20,030 bases of DNA from CAZASK01 sp964487845. Its GTDB lineage: Bacteria > Chlamydiota > Chlamydiia > Chlamydiales > FEN-1388. The position numbers and the translations under genes were made by a program. A model generated the notes under the pieces. That model had not been told where the DNA came from, made no database searches, and saw only the letters and a program-made list of their open reading frames with translations. Location of the stretch: the NCBI GenBank assembly GCA_964487845.1, contig CAZASK010000030.1, positions 1 through 20,030 on the forward strand. Reading direction: 5' to 3'. Below are positions 7,267 through 14,855 of this stretch, piece after piece (within the stretch, counting starts at the first letter, position 1; each line of letters starts with the position of its first letter).

Positions 7267-7905
7267 ATGGGATCTAGTCAAATATTAGAAAAATCCTTGC
7301 GTGAGCAGGGATTTTTTCGTATTGCAGGCGTGGACGAAGCAGGACGAGGTCCTTTAGCAGGACCTGTAGTCGCCGCCTGCTGTATCCTCGCTCCTGATAT
7401 TCAGCTATCAGGCATCCATGACAGCAAAGCGCTTTCTGAAAGAGAACGAGAGCGTCTCTTTGAAGAGCTTACTACTTCTCATCAGGTCGAGTGGGCAGTT
7501 TCTTTTGTCTCAGAAGGGACAATAGATGCAATCAATATCAGACAGGCGACACTTCTTGCGATGAAGCAAGCTGTTGAGAAGCTGACCATACAGCCTCATT
7601 ACGTGCTTATTGACGGGCGCGATACATTGCAGATTTCTTATTCACAGAAGGCAGTAATTAAGGGTGATAGAGACTGTCTTTCTATTTCTGCAGCGTCCAT
7701 AATTGCCAAGGTGTCGAGAGATCGCTATATGATGCAGCTAGCGGAGCGCTATCCAGAATATGACTTTCAGCGTCATAAGGGGTATGGCACTGCCAAGCAT
7801 ATAGAAGCTATTAAGCGATATGGAATAACGATCCATCATCGCAGAAGCTTTGACCCCATTAGCTCCTTAATGTCCCAGTCCAACCCAATTTTTTACGAAG
7901 AGTAG
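7267..7905 (+). CDS. rnhB: Ribonuclease HII (complete copy)
   Basis: RNase HII cuts RNA in RNA-DNA hybrids and starts removal of single ribonucleotides misincorporated in DNA. The 212-residue protein has the N-terminal GVDEAGRGPLAGPVVAA (Asp23 and Glu24 catalytic), LIDGRDT (Asp116), the KGD motif (Asp134), SAASIIAKVSRDR and the KGYGT motif (171-175). All four acidic catalytic positions are present. From codon 51 onward (base 7417) the gene lies in the first copy of a 634-bp exact tandem repeat, and a second, headless copy of its last 162 codons follows at 8051-8539. The complete gene continues the plus-strand translation block directly after rplS, as in Chlamydia. Confidence 0.95.
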   Translation: MGSSQILEKSLREQGFFRIAGVDEAGRGPLAGPVVAACCILAPDIQLSGIHDSKALSERERERLFEELTTSHQVEWAVSFVSEGTIDAINIRQATLLAMKQAVEKLTIQPHYVLIDGRDTLQISYSQKAVIKGDRDCLSISAASIIAKVSRDRYMMQLAERYPEYDFQRHKGYGTAKHIEAIKRYGITIHHRRSFDPISSLMSQSNPIFYEE

Positions 7906-8050
7906 CGAAGTAGTCATGCTCATCGAGAGCTACGATGCAAAAGCGTCTTGTAGAAGGTCTAATATAGACTCCTTCTGAGCTCATCAATTGCCCAGAGTGA
8001 ATGCCATCTGCGATAATGTCAATCGGCCCATAGTGGCTGAGGTACTGTAT
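7417..8050. repeat. 634-bp tandem duplication, copy 1
   Basis: Bases 7417-8050 are repeated head-to-tail at 8051-8684, and I found no mismatch when reading the two copies side by side. The copy holds codons 51-212 of rnhB plus the last 63 codons and stop of nadK (minus strand). Bases flanking the unit (7411-7416 GGCATC, 8045-8050 CTGTAT, 8685-8690 GCGGAT) show no shared microhomology, so the breakpoints look blunt. Confidence 0.93.
7859..8050 (-). pseudogene. Broken 3' end of nadK in duplication copy 1
   Basis: This piece is identical to the last 192 bases of the complete nadK (8493-8684) and encodes the C-terminal 63 residues of NAD kinase, including SHYGPIDIIADG and LDEHDYFATLRKK. It lacks the GGDGT nucleotide-binding motif and the whole N-terminal domain. 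The frame stays open into the neighbouring rnhB repeat to an ATG at 8116, giving an 85-residue chimeric frame, but nothing suggests that product is functional. It overlaps the 3' end of the complete rnhB on the other strand by 47 bases, which preserves the ancestral convergent overlap. Confidence 0.88.
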
Positions 8051-8539
8051 CATGACAGCAAAGCGCTTTCTGAAAGAGAACGAGAGCGTCTCTTTGAAGA
8101 GCTTACTACTTCTCATCAGGTCGAGTGGGCAGTTTCTTTTGTCTCAGAAGGGACAATAGATGCAATCAATATCAGACAGGCGACACTTCTTGCGATGAAG
8201 CAAGCTGTTGAGAAGCTGACCATACAGCCTCATTACGTGCTTATTGACGGGCGCGATACATTGCAGATTTCTTATTCACAGAAGGCAGTAATTAAGGGTG
8301 ATAGAGACTGTCTTTCTATTTCTGCAGCGTCCATAATTGCCAAGGTGTCGAGAGATCGCTATATGATGCAGCTAGCGGAGCGCTATCCAGAATATGACTT
8401 TCAGCGTCATAAGGGGTATGGCACTGCCAAGCATATAGAAGCTATTAAGCGATATGGAATAACGATCCATCATCGCAGAAGCTTTGACCCCATTAGCTCC
8501 TTAATGTCCCAGTCCAACCCAATTTTTTACGAAGAGTAG
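8051..8539 (+). pseudogene. Headless rnhB fragment in duplication copy 2
   Basis: The fragment encodes RNase HII residues 51-212 and is identical to the complete copy. It lacks residues 1-50, hence the catalytic Asp23/Glu24 of the DEAGRG motif, so it cannot be an active nuclease. The frame stays open upstream to an ATG at 7988 that lies in antisense nadK sequence, which could add 21 unrelated residues. It overlaps the complete nadK by 47 bases at its 3' end. Confidence 0.88.
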
Positions 8540-8684
8540 CGAAGTAGTCATGCTCATCGAGAGCTACGATGCAAAAGCGTCTTGTAGAAGGTCTAATATA
8601 GACTCCTTCTGAGCTCATCAATTGCCCAGAGTGAATGCCATCTGCGATAATGTCAATCGGCCCATAGTGGCTGAGGTACTGTAT
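8051..8684. repeat. 634-bp tandem duplication, copy 2
   Basis: The second unit is identical to 7417-8050 and directly adjacent, with no spacer. It supplies the functional 3' end of nadK, whereas copy 1 supplies the functional 3' end of rnhB. That is how both convergent genes survived the duplication. Confidence 0.93.
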
Positions 8685-9335
8685 GCGGATCTCCTCGCGT
8701 GGAATGAGGACGATCGGTCTATTTGAAATCGTGTGTGGGTTGATCGGGGTGATGATCACCGCATCTAGATCTGGAGTGACTATAGGGCCTCCAGCAGCAA
8801 GAGAATAGGCCGTGGATCCACTTGGGGTCGATATAATTAATCCATCTGCGGAAAAGGTGTTTACATAGCGGCCATCGACGGTGATCAGAAGGTCGATAAG
8901 AGATGGATTTTGACCTCGATGCACAACAAGATCGTTGACTGCAAAAGTGCTCTCTTTTTTTTCTGTCTCTACTTCAAGCATAAAACGCTCATCTACACTG
9001 TACTTACCTTCTAGCAATGCTTGTATGGAATGTTCTATCTGGGCAAGAGGGATGTCAGCTAAAAAGCCAAGGCTACCCAAATTGATGCCTACTATTGGTG
9101 CGCGTAGCTCAGGATGAGCATGAAGCAGTCTTAAAATAGTGCCGTCGCCACCTATGGATATAGCGAATGTAATTTTCGAGAGGTCACATTCTGTAAGAGA
9201 GGGGACTTGTAAAAACGAAGCGTTGACTGCATCAGAGGTAATTGCGATGCCTTTTGATTGAAGCAGCTCTGCTACTTCTTTTAATACAGCATGCGCCTGC
9301 GGCTTGTGAGGGTTAGCAAAAAGAGCAATAATCAC
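8493..9335 (-). CDS. nadK: NAD kinase
   Basis: NAD kinase phosphorylates NAD to NADP in the cytosol and sets the NADP pool. The 280-residue protein has the GGDGT motif (62-66), NLGSLGFLADI, VNDLVVHRG and the long C-terminal motif SADGLIISTPSGSTAYSLAAGG (in two parts: SADGLIISTPSG and STAYSLAAGGP), followed by ITPINPHTISNRP. These cover the full family signature. The start is GTG 9335, whose codon overlaps the xseB stop (GTGA), showing translational coupling in xseA-xseB-nadK. The last 64 codons lie in duplication copy 2, and a stray copy of them is at 7859-8050. Confidence 0.95.
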   Translation of the reverse strand: MIIALFANPHKPQAHAVLKEVAELLQSKGIAITSDAVNASFLQVPSLTECDLSKITFAISIGGDGTILRLLHAHPELRAPIVGINLGSLGFLADIPLAQIEHSIQALLEGKYSVDERFMLEVETEKKESTFAVNDLVVHRGQNPSLIDLLITVDGRYVNTFSADGLIISTPSGSTAYSLAAGGPIVTPDLDAVIITPINPHTISNRPIVLIPREEIRIQYLSHYGPIDIIADGIHSGQLMSSEGVYIRPSTRRFCIVALDEHDYFATLRKKLGWTGTLRS

Positions 9336-9604
9336 TTTGTAAAATCTCTTGTTTGGGTGACAGGTTTTTGATCAGCACCTAACTGCAGATCTTGCGTGCG
9401 TGTTTTCATGAGCACTTCGATTTTCTTTTCTGCATCGATCAATTTTTTTGTGCATGTGCGCATGAGTCTATCAGCCTCTTCATAGAGTGAGAGTGATTCT
9501 TCTAGACTGACTTGTGAAGAGTTGAGTTTTTCTAATATGTGTTCAAGCCTTTGAAACGCTTGCTCAAAGGGGAGTTCTTCTTGAGTTGCTTCTTGTTTTG
9601 CCAT
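9332..9604 (-). CDS. xseB: Exodeoxyribonuclease VII small subunit
   Basis: XseB binds XseA in the exonuclease VII complex, which degrades single-stranded DNA from both ends and acts in repair and recombination. The 90-residue product has the family core LPFEQAFQRLEHILEKLNSS followed by SLEESLSLYEEADRLMRTC, which forms the paired helices that bind XseA. It starts two bases after the xseA stop and its own stop overlaps the nadK start, so the three genes form one tight operon. The C-terminal 20 residues are variable and polar. Confidence 0.95.
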   Translation of the reverse strand: MAKQEATQEELPFEQAFQRLEHILEKLNSSQVSLEESLSLYEEADRLMRTCTKKLIDAEKKIEVLMKTRTQDLQLGADQKPVTQTRDFTK

Positions 9605-9606
9605 AT

Positions 9607-11103
9607 CTATCCTTGTTGTTGTATTGCTACTACCTGCGATGCAATTTTACCATCTTGCATCTGTATTTGGATCATATCATTTGTTTCTAGTGCTGTAACT
9701 GATGTTATAACTGAGCCATCTTTTTCATGAAAGAGGATGCTATAGCCTCTTTGTAAGAGATTTTTCGGGTTTACAGAGCTCAGATGGTCGTGTAATTTTC
9801 GAAGAGACTCTTTTTTCGATGAGATACTGTGTATGATTTGCTTAGAGATGGCTTGTGAATAGTTAGTCGTAGAGAGTAGCTTTTTTGCCGATTGTATCGA
9901 GCGAGAGATGACATTATCAAGAAGGGCTCTATTCGCTGCGACTGATGCCTGCAAGGTTGAAAGGCGTGTGTGCATGGCTCCCTGTATAGCGCGCTCAATT
10001 TCATCTATACGCTGTCTATTATGTGTAAGTTTAGCAGTAGGCCTTGCGAGCTCACACGCGCGCTTTGTCTGTGCTAATAATGCTGCTTTTTCTCTTAGCG
10101 AGTTGCTGATCGCGAAGTGGAGTCTTTCTTTGATGTCGTCGAGTTGCTGACTACAAGAGGTGAGAAGATAATCGCGTGATTGAAAGAGGGGATGGCGAAG
10201 TGAGCGTCTGAGCAGCTCTTTTTTATGCGCAAGCTGCTTACTGAGCGTATGTACAAGAGCCTGATCCATCTTGGCGAGGGAGTCGAGTAATTTTTGCTTT
10301 TCCAGGCTTATGATTTCTGCAGCAGCAGAAGGTGTCGGCGCGCGAACATCTGCAACAAAATCAGCAATGGTCATATCACTTTCATGGCCTACTGCTGAGA
10401 CGACAGGTATTTTGCTTTCAAAGATCGCAGTAGCTACGCGTATATCATTAAAGCAGGAGAGCTCTTCAAAACTTCCTCCGCCGCGGCCTACAATAAGTAC
10501 ATCAGCGAGCTCATATTGGTTGAATTGTCTGATAGCGAGTGCAATTTCTTCAGCAGCACCTTCACCTTGTACTTTTACAGGATTGAGGATGAGGTGAAAA
10601 CCCTGGATTCTGCGCGTAAGAACGTGGATGATATCTTTGATGACAGCCCCTGTCTCGCTTGTGACAACGCCTATTCTACGGGGAAGGTGTGGGAGTGCTC
10701 GTTTGCGGGCTGTGTCGAAATAACCGAGAGCTTTAAGTTTTTGCTTGAGCTCTTCGAGCTGTAGGAGCTGATCGCCTATTCCTTGAAAGTTCACCTCGCG
10801 GACGATGATTTGATACTGGCCTCTTGCCTCATAGAGAGAAAGCTCGCCTCGCACTGTGATTTTATTGCCCATTTGAAGAGGTAAAGAGAGCTTTTTGGCA
10901 TCCATGGCAAACATCACGCAGCTGATCTGTGCCGCTTCGTCTTTTAAGGAAAAGTAGATATGACCAGAAGACTGTAGTTTTGCGTTGGTAACCTCTCCTT
11001 TAATCATCACGTAGCGGAACTGAGATTCTAAATGAAGCTTGATAGCTTTTGTGATCTGAGATACGGTAAAGACAATTGGAGTTGCTTTCACAGAAGTGTT
11101 CAT
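9607..11103 (-). CDS. xseA: Exodeoxyribonuclease VII large subunit
   Basis: This is the catalytic subunit of exonuclease VII. Residues 1 to ~105 form an OB-fold DNA-binding domain, with KGEVTNAKLQSSGHIYFSLKD as its signature (KGEVTNAKLQ then SSGHIYFSLKD). The catalytic region follows, with RIGVVTSETGAVIKDI, VLIVGRGGGSFEELSCFND, VSAVGHESDMTIADFVADVRA (VSAVGHESDMT, then IADFVADVRA) and PTPSAAAEI. The C-terminal ~200 residues are long coiled-coil helices that bind several XseB chains. The length of 498 residues is a little above the E. coli protein. The ATG at 11103 lies only 32 bases from the divergent tpiA start, so any shared promoter region is extremely compact. Confidence 0.96.
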   Translation of the reverse strand: MNTSVKATPIVFTVSQITKAIKLHLESQFRYVMIKGEVTNAKLQSSGHIYFSLKDEAAQISCVMFAMDAKKLSLPLQMGNKITVRGELSLYEARGQYQIIVREVNFQGIGDQLLQLEELKQKLKALGYFDTARKRALPHLPRRIGVVTSETGAVIKDIIHVLTRRIQGFHLILNPVKVQGEGAAEEIALAIRQFNQYELADVLIVGRGGGSFEELSCFNDIRVATAIFESKIPVVSAVGHESDMTIADFVADVRAPTPSAAAEIISLEKQKLLDSLAKMDQALVHTLSKQLAHKKELLRRSLRHPLFQSRDYLLTSCSQQLDDIKERLHFAISNSLREKAALLAQTKRACELARPTAKLTHNRQRIDEIERAIQGAMHTRLSTLQASVAANRALLDNVISRSIQSAKKLLSTTNYSQAISKQIIHSISSKKESLRKLHDHLSSVNPKNLLQRGYSILFHEKDGSVITSVTALETNDMIQIQMQDGKIASQVVAIQQQG

Positions 11104-11135
11104 ATATATTCATCTAAAACTAATGGTATGTTTGT

Positions 11136-11942
11136 ATGGCAAAAAAAAGTAAAAGTTCTCGCAACTGCATCATTATCGGTAACTGGAAAATGTATAAAAC
11201 CATTGCCGAGACACTTCAGTGTATTGAATCACTGAATAAAGAGCTACCTTCACAACAAGAGGCAGTTCAATTTTATTTGGCTGTGCCTTTCACGGCCATT
11301 CATGCAGCAGCACAAAAACGAGATGACACACGTCTTGTCATCGGCGCACAAAATATGAATGACGTTGAAGAGGGTGCATTTACAGGAGAAGTGGCGGCAG
11401 CTATGCTCAAAGAGGCAGGAGCTCGTTTCGTACTGCTCGGCCACTCAGAGAGAAGAAAGTTGTTTTCTGAGAGTAATGCTTTTATCAACAGAAAAGTAAA
11501 AAAAGCAATTGCGACAGGATTGCAGCCTGTACTATGCATTGGCGAAACCTACGAAGAGCGAGAAGCGGGGATGACGCAGCAGATTCTTGCCTCGCAACTT
11601 CGAGAGTGCTTGGCAGATATTACTGCAGCCATGATCGATCAGCTTATAATTGCTTACGAGCCTGTCTGGGCGATTGGTACAGGGAAAGCTGCGACACCAG
11701 AGATCGTTGCTGAGGTGCATGCTGCAATTCGAAAAGAGCTTGCACAGCTGTTTGGAGCAGAAGCTGAGAAAGTGCCTGTGCTCTATGGAGGCTCTGTGAC
11801 GGCACAAAACACAGCAGCGTATCTCCAAGAAAAAGAGATTGATGGCCTGCTCGTGGGTTCTGCATCTTTGTATCCAGAATCGTTTGCAAAAATCTGCCAA
11901 GTCAGCCACAATGAACGGGGATTAATGCAGGAACGTATATGA
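11136..11942 (+). CDS. tpiA: Triosephosphate isomerase
   Basis: TIM interconverts glyceraldehyde 3-phosphate and dihydroxyacetone phosphate in glycolysis. The catalytic residues are all in place: Asn16 and Lys18 in IGNWKMYKT, His103 in LLGHSERR, and Glu175 in AYEPVWAIGTG, followed by the phosphate-gripping loop and the LYGGSVTAQN and GLLVGSASL motifs. At 268 residues it is slightly longer than the usual 250 owing to an N-terminal MAKKSKSSRN and a short C-terminal tail. The stop overlaps the secG start by four bases (ATGA). This tpiA-secG pairing is common in bacteria. Confidence 0.96.
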   Translation: MAKKSKSSRNCIIIGNWKMYKTIAETLQCIESLNKELPSQQEAVQFYLAVPFTAIHAAAQKRDDTRLVIGAQNMNDVEEGAFTGEVAAAMLKEAGARFVLLGHSERRKLFSESNAFINRKVKKAIATGLQPVLCIGETYEEREAGMTQQILASQLRECLADITAAMIDQLIIAYEPVWAIGTGKAATPEIVAEVHAAIRKELAQLFGAEAEKVPVLYGGSVTAQNTAAYLQEKEIDGLLVGSASLYPESFAKICQVSHNERGLMQERI

Positions 11943-12238
11943 GCTTTTTTTTCTTAGCGACTTTGACTATCTTTCTTCTTTTTTGCGTCATCCTTTGCTT
12001 CCTCATCTTGATTCAAGAGGGAAAAGGCGGCGGACTGGGGGCTTCATTTGGTGGCGGAGGCGATGCCTCTGACTCTTTGTTTGGCACCTCAACTCCAGAT
12101 GTTTTGAAGAAGCTGACGAGCTATCTTGCTCTTATTTTTGTAGCTTTTTGCCTTGTGTTGTCCTTTTGGACAGCATCTGTAGGTCGCAATCATCATCGTT
12201 TTTCTGGATCAGAAGCGGTCCTTGATCAGCAAGATTAA
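11939..12238 (+). CDS. secG: Protein-export membrane protein SecG
   Basis: SecG is an auxiliary subunit of the SecYEG translocon. The 99-residue protein has two membrane segments (about residues 3-25 and 60-78) joined by the family loop with LIQEGKGGGLGASFGGGGDASDS (positions 24-46, with IQEGKGGGLG and the glycine-rich GGGGD) and LFGTSTPDVLKK. The C-terminal ~20 residues are polar. Its ATG overlaps the tpiA stop, so translation is coupled. The gene ends just before a hairpin that separates it from the convergent def gene. Confidence 0.92.
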   Translation: MSFFFLATLTIFLLFCVILCFLILIQEGKGGGLGASFGGGGDASDSLFGTSTPDVLKKLTSYLALIFVAFCLVLSFWTASVGRNHHRFSGSEAVLDQQD

Positions 12239-12243
12239 TCGAC

Positions 12244-12277
12244 AAGCACAAGTGGCGTTATGTCTGCTTGTGCTTTT
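12244..12277. terminator. Candidate bidirectional terminator between secG and def
   Basis: AAGCACAAG (12244-12252) and CTTGTGCTT (12267-12275) pair perfectly over 9 bp with a 14-base loop, and the plus-strand arm ends in TTTT (12274-12277). It sits six bases after the secG stop and overlaps the last codons of convergent def, which suits termination of the plus-strand transcript. Its effect on def is less clear. Confidence 0.5.
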
Positions 12278-12800
12278 GAGAAGTCGCTTTCTTCAAGCGC
12301 TCAAGTTCAGGCTCGATTTTTTTCCGTTCTTGTTTCGAGAGTCTATCTACAAAAAGTACTCCGTTGATGTGATCATTTTCATGCATGATGACGCGTGACA
12401 GCTCTTCTGAAGGAGTTTCCACATGTTCTTGTCCGTGGATATCCTGATAGGTGATGGTGATTGTTTTGGGGCGAGTGACTTCAGCCCATATTTTGGGGAT
12501 TGAAAGACAGCCCTCTGTTTCGGTCGATAGTTCGTCTGATGGGTGAGAAAGCCTTGGGTTGATATATATTCGTGTATCTGGGTAATGAAGATTGCGTTCT
12601 TCATCGATCTCAGGTATCGATACAATAAAGATAGCAAAAGGTATGCCCACTTGTGGGGCCGCCAGACCTTGTCCGCGGTTAGCCTTCATTGTGTCGATCA
12701 TATCTTGGATAAAGGCATGTATCTCTGGAGTGATGGCAGCGACTGGCTGGCATTTGGTCCGAAGAATTGGATTACCGTAGTAGAGGATCGGCAGCTTCAT
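12258..12800 (-). CDS. def: Peptide deformylase
   Basis: This metallohydrolase removes the formyl group from the N-terminal methionine of nascent proteins. The 180-residue protein has the three family motifs in order: GQGLAAPQ (43-50), EGCLS (96-100, Cys98 a metal ligand) and HENDH (140-144, His140 and His144 metal ligands, Glu141 catalytic). The start ATG at 12800 has AAAGGA about 8 bases upstream. It is transcribed alone, facing secG, and its end overlaps the inter-gene hairpin. The C-terminal 20 residues are lysine-rich. Many bacteria pair def with fmt, but no fmt is next to it here. Confidence 0.96.
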   Translation of the reverse strand: MKLPILYYGNPILRTKCQPVAAITPEIHAFIQDMIDTMKANRGQGLAAPQVGIPFAIFIVSIPEIDEERNLHYPDTRIYINPRLSHPSDELSTETEGCLSIPKIWAEVTRPKTITITYQDIHGQEHVETPSEELSRVIMHENDHINGVLFVDRLSKQERKKIEPELERLKKATSQKHKQT

Positions 12801-12889
12801 GGCATATTTCCTTTAGGGGCTTTGGTAAAAGATAGACACAAAATATATCAAACTTGAAAATAACAGCAGTAATAAATAATTGCGAGAAG

Positions 12890-13837
12890 ATGAAAAAGAC
12901 CGCTTTTGTTACCTCTGATCTCTACTTACACCATTTTACAGGATCATTTCATCCTGAGAGCCCAGCCCGGCTTCAAGCGATTATGAACCTATTGCGAGAG
13001 AGCAAGGTGATAGACGCTCTTAGCCTTCTTGCTCCCAGAATTGCAGAGCACGAGGAGTTGCTCTTGTGTCATTCCGCAGACTATATATCTCTTGTAGAGC
13101 ACGAAGTCTACAAGCTAGCAGTAGATAAAATTGCCATGCTCTCTACAGGAGATGTGGTTATTTCTCCAGCTTCATACGAGGTAGCTAAGCAAGCGGTAGG
13201 CGGCTGTCTTGTTGCTGTAGATGCTGTATGCACAGCTCAAGTGGATAATGCGTTTTGTGCAGTAAGGCCTCCAGGGCATCATGCTTGTTCGCAAAGGGGG
13301 ATGGGCTTTTGTCTTTTTAATAATGTTGCTATTGCCGCACGTTATGCAATGAGACGGTATGGTTTTTCTCGAGTATTGATTGTAGATTGGGATGTGCATC
13401 ATGGAAATGGGACACAAGAAATTTTCGAGGATGACCCTTCTGTTTTTTACTTTAGTACACATCAAAAGGGGATATATCCAGGAACTGGAGATGAAGATGA
13501 TCGAGGAGCAGAAAATACGAAGTTGAACTGCCCAATAGAGGGAGGCAAGCATTCACGAGAGGCGATCATTGAAGCTTTTACTCAGAAACTTGTGCCTGCG
13601 ATGGCCCATTTTCAACCAGAATGTGTTTTTCTCTCTGCTGGATTTGATGCCCACTATTTAGACCCTATTGGAGGGTGTAATGTAACGGAAAAAGACTTTG
13701 CCTACCTTACGCGTATAGTAATGGATATAGCACAGCAATACGCAGATAATAGATTGATTTCTGTATTGGAAGGGGGCTATAACGTCAAAGCCCTTGCTTC
13801 ATGCGTCCTCGCCCACATCTTGGAGTTGCAGGTGTAA
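12890..13837 (+). CDS. Class II histone-deacetylase-family (acetylpolyamine amidohydrolase-like) enzyme
   Basis: A zinc-dependent deacetylase of the arginase/HDAC fold, 315 residues. The first family motif HPESPARL is at 21-28. The catalytic His pair is 130-131 in RPPGHHA. Zinc ligands are expected at Asp168 and His170 in DWDVHHGNGTQ, and at Asp253 in SAGFDAH. The catalytic tyrosine is Tyr297 in LEGGYN. All of these are intact. Bacterial relatives deacetylate acetylpolyamines, acetyl-CoA synthetase or other acetyl-lysine proteins; the substrate cannot be told here. ATG 12890 gives the standard N-terminus; a TTG at 12854 would add 12 atypical residues. Its 3' end overlaps the convergent ankyrin-repeat gene by 39 bases. 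No signal peptide is seen. Confidence 0.88.
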   Translation: MKKTAFVTSDLYLHHFTGSFHPESPARLQAIMNLLRESKVIDALSLLAPRIAEHEELLLCHSADYISLVEHEVYKLAVDKIAMLSTGDVVISPASYEVAKQAVGGCLVAVDAVCTAQVDNAFCAVRPPGHHACSQRGMGFCLFNNVAIAARYAMRRYGFSRVLIVDWDVHHGNGTQEIFEDDPSVFYFSTHQKGIYPGTGDEDDRGAENTKLNCPIEGGKHSREAIIEAFTQKLVPAMAHFQPECVFLSAGFDAHYLDPIGGCNVTEKDFAYLTRIVMDIAQQYADNRLISVLEGGYNVKALASCVLAHILELQV

Positions 13838-14743
13838 CTTTTTAGATACAAGATCTTTTATTTCGTTTAGTGTTTTTTTCTCTTCTTCTGTTAGTGTTTT
13901 TATGCCGATTATTTCATTCATTGGATCCTCGGTTAGGCGATTATCATGAGTTAGCTTTACTGTAGTATATTCATCGCTTGTTATTGTAGCTCCGGCCTCG
14001 AGTAATATTTCTACTTGTTCAGGCTGTATGTTTTCTATTGCATCCATTAAGACGGTATATGTTCGACGTGCATCATTCTCGTCCCTTTTGTTGATATTGG
14101 CTCCTTCAGCAATCAGCGCCTTTGTTAATAAGGGCAGATTTTCTTTCACAGCACATTGTAGTAATGTAGATTTTTTCGATGAGCGAGAGTCGCTCATTAT
14201 TTCAAAGGATTTATTTATACTTGAGAACAGCCCACCTGTTTTGCAAAAACGTATTATTTTTTGCCAGTCTGCTACTTCCATAGTCTCTTTAGCTAGCATT
14301 TTTAAAAAATAAAATGTATCATGGGTGGGATCCAGATTTTTAGCTTGTGATAAAAAAGCTTTAAAAGCCGTCGAATTGTTAGATTGATAAGCAAATTTCA
14401 TGCCTTTTTCGCACTCACTCCTTGTTAAGGGGGTGGGCTGTTGATTCACCCTAGTGGAAGATAAATTATCTGATGATTTTACTTGTTTATGAAATAGGCT
14501 GGTTAGGTTTTCAGTAGTCTCACCGAGTTTAGATATTTTTTTTGCTGAAGCATTGCCTATATTAAGTTTTGCGCCAATTCGTTCCAACCAGGAAAGTTGC
14601 TTCATTGTAAGCGTATCCTCCCCATCTTTCATTACTCTGACAAGTCTTGTCTGGTTCCATTTACTTACACCGGCTTTTTTTTCTAATTCGTGTATTTCCC
14701 TGTATTGAGAAAGGATTGTGTTGATAGAATTATTGCTATCCAT
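13799..14743 (-). CDS. Ankyrin-repeat protein, candidate effector
   Basis: The 314-residue protein starting at ATG 14743 carries two ankyrin-like repeats in its C-terminal half: TLLQCAVKENLPLLTKALIAEGANIN (about residues 193-218; first part TLLQCAVKENLP, end EGANIN) and TVLMDAIENIQPEQVEILLEAGATI (about 230-254). The N-terminal ~100 residues are predicted helical and polar with no family I recognise, and the middle (KGMKFAYQSNN) resembles a degenerate helical repeat. ATG 14743 is preferred over GTG 14782 because a promoter at 14792-14820 would start transcription near 14785. No signal peptide is seen. Ankyrin proteins mediate protein binding and are frequent effectors of intracellular bacteria; a secretion role here is inference. 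It overlaps the deacetylase gene end. Confidence 0.72.
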   Translation of the reverse strand: MDSNNSINTILSQYREIHELEKKAGVSKWNQTRLVRVMKDGEDTLTMKQLSWLERIGAKLNIGNASAKKISKLGETTENLTSLFHKQVKSSDNLSSTRVNQQPTPLTRSECEKGMKFAYQSNNSTAFKAFLSQAKNLDPTHDTFYFLKMLAKETMEVADWQKIIRFCKTGGLFSSINKSFEIMSDSRSSKKSTLLQCAVKENLPLLTKALIAEGANINKRDENDARRTYTVLMDAIENIQPEQVEILLEAGATITSDEYTTVKLTHDNRLTEDPMNEIIGIKTLTEEEKKTLNEIKDLVSKKLHLQLQDVGEDA

Positions 14744-14791
14744 AAACAGTACGTAAGGTGAGTGAGTTAATAAAAAATACACTATGATCTA

Positions 14792-14820
14792 TAGATATCA
14801 ATGATTATGATTAAAGCCAA
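14792..14820 (-). promoter_or_regulatory. Candidate promoter for the ankyrin-repeat gene
   Basis: On the minus strand TTGGCT (14815-14820) and TATCTA (14792-14797) are 17 bases apart, giving a start near 14785 and a leader of about 42 bases to ATG 14743. No strong ribosome binding site is visible in that leader. Confidence 0.4.
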
Positions 14821-14855
14821 TTTTTTTTAAATTGTATCAAACAGAGTTTCGTATT

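Noticed and set aside
7859..8116. 85-residue frame ending in NAD kinase sequence
   Set aside because: It joins antisense rnhB sequence to the last 63 residues of NadK, with no nucleotide-binding motif; treated as a duplication remnant.
7988..8539. Open frame giving a 183-residue RNase HII-like protein
   Set aside because: Its first 21 residues come from antisense nadK sequence and it lacks the catalytic Asp-Glu of the DEAGRG motif; it is a by-product of the tandem duplication.
7417..8684. Tandem repeat as an insertion sequence or composite element
   Set aside because: No transposase, terminal inverted repeats or target-site duplication; the unit contains only parts of the two neighbouring genes.
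9908..10764. Plus-strand open frames opposite xseA
   Set aside because: They are antisense shadows of a strongly conserved gene; no ribosome binding sites and no recognisable products.
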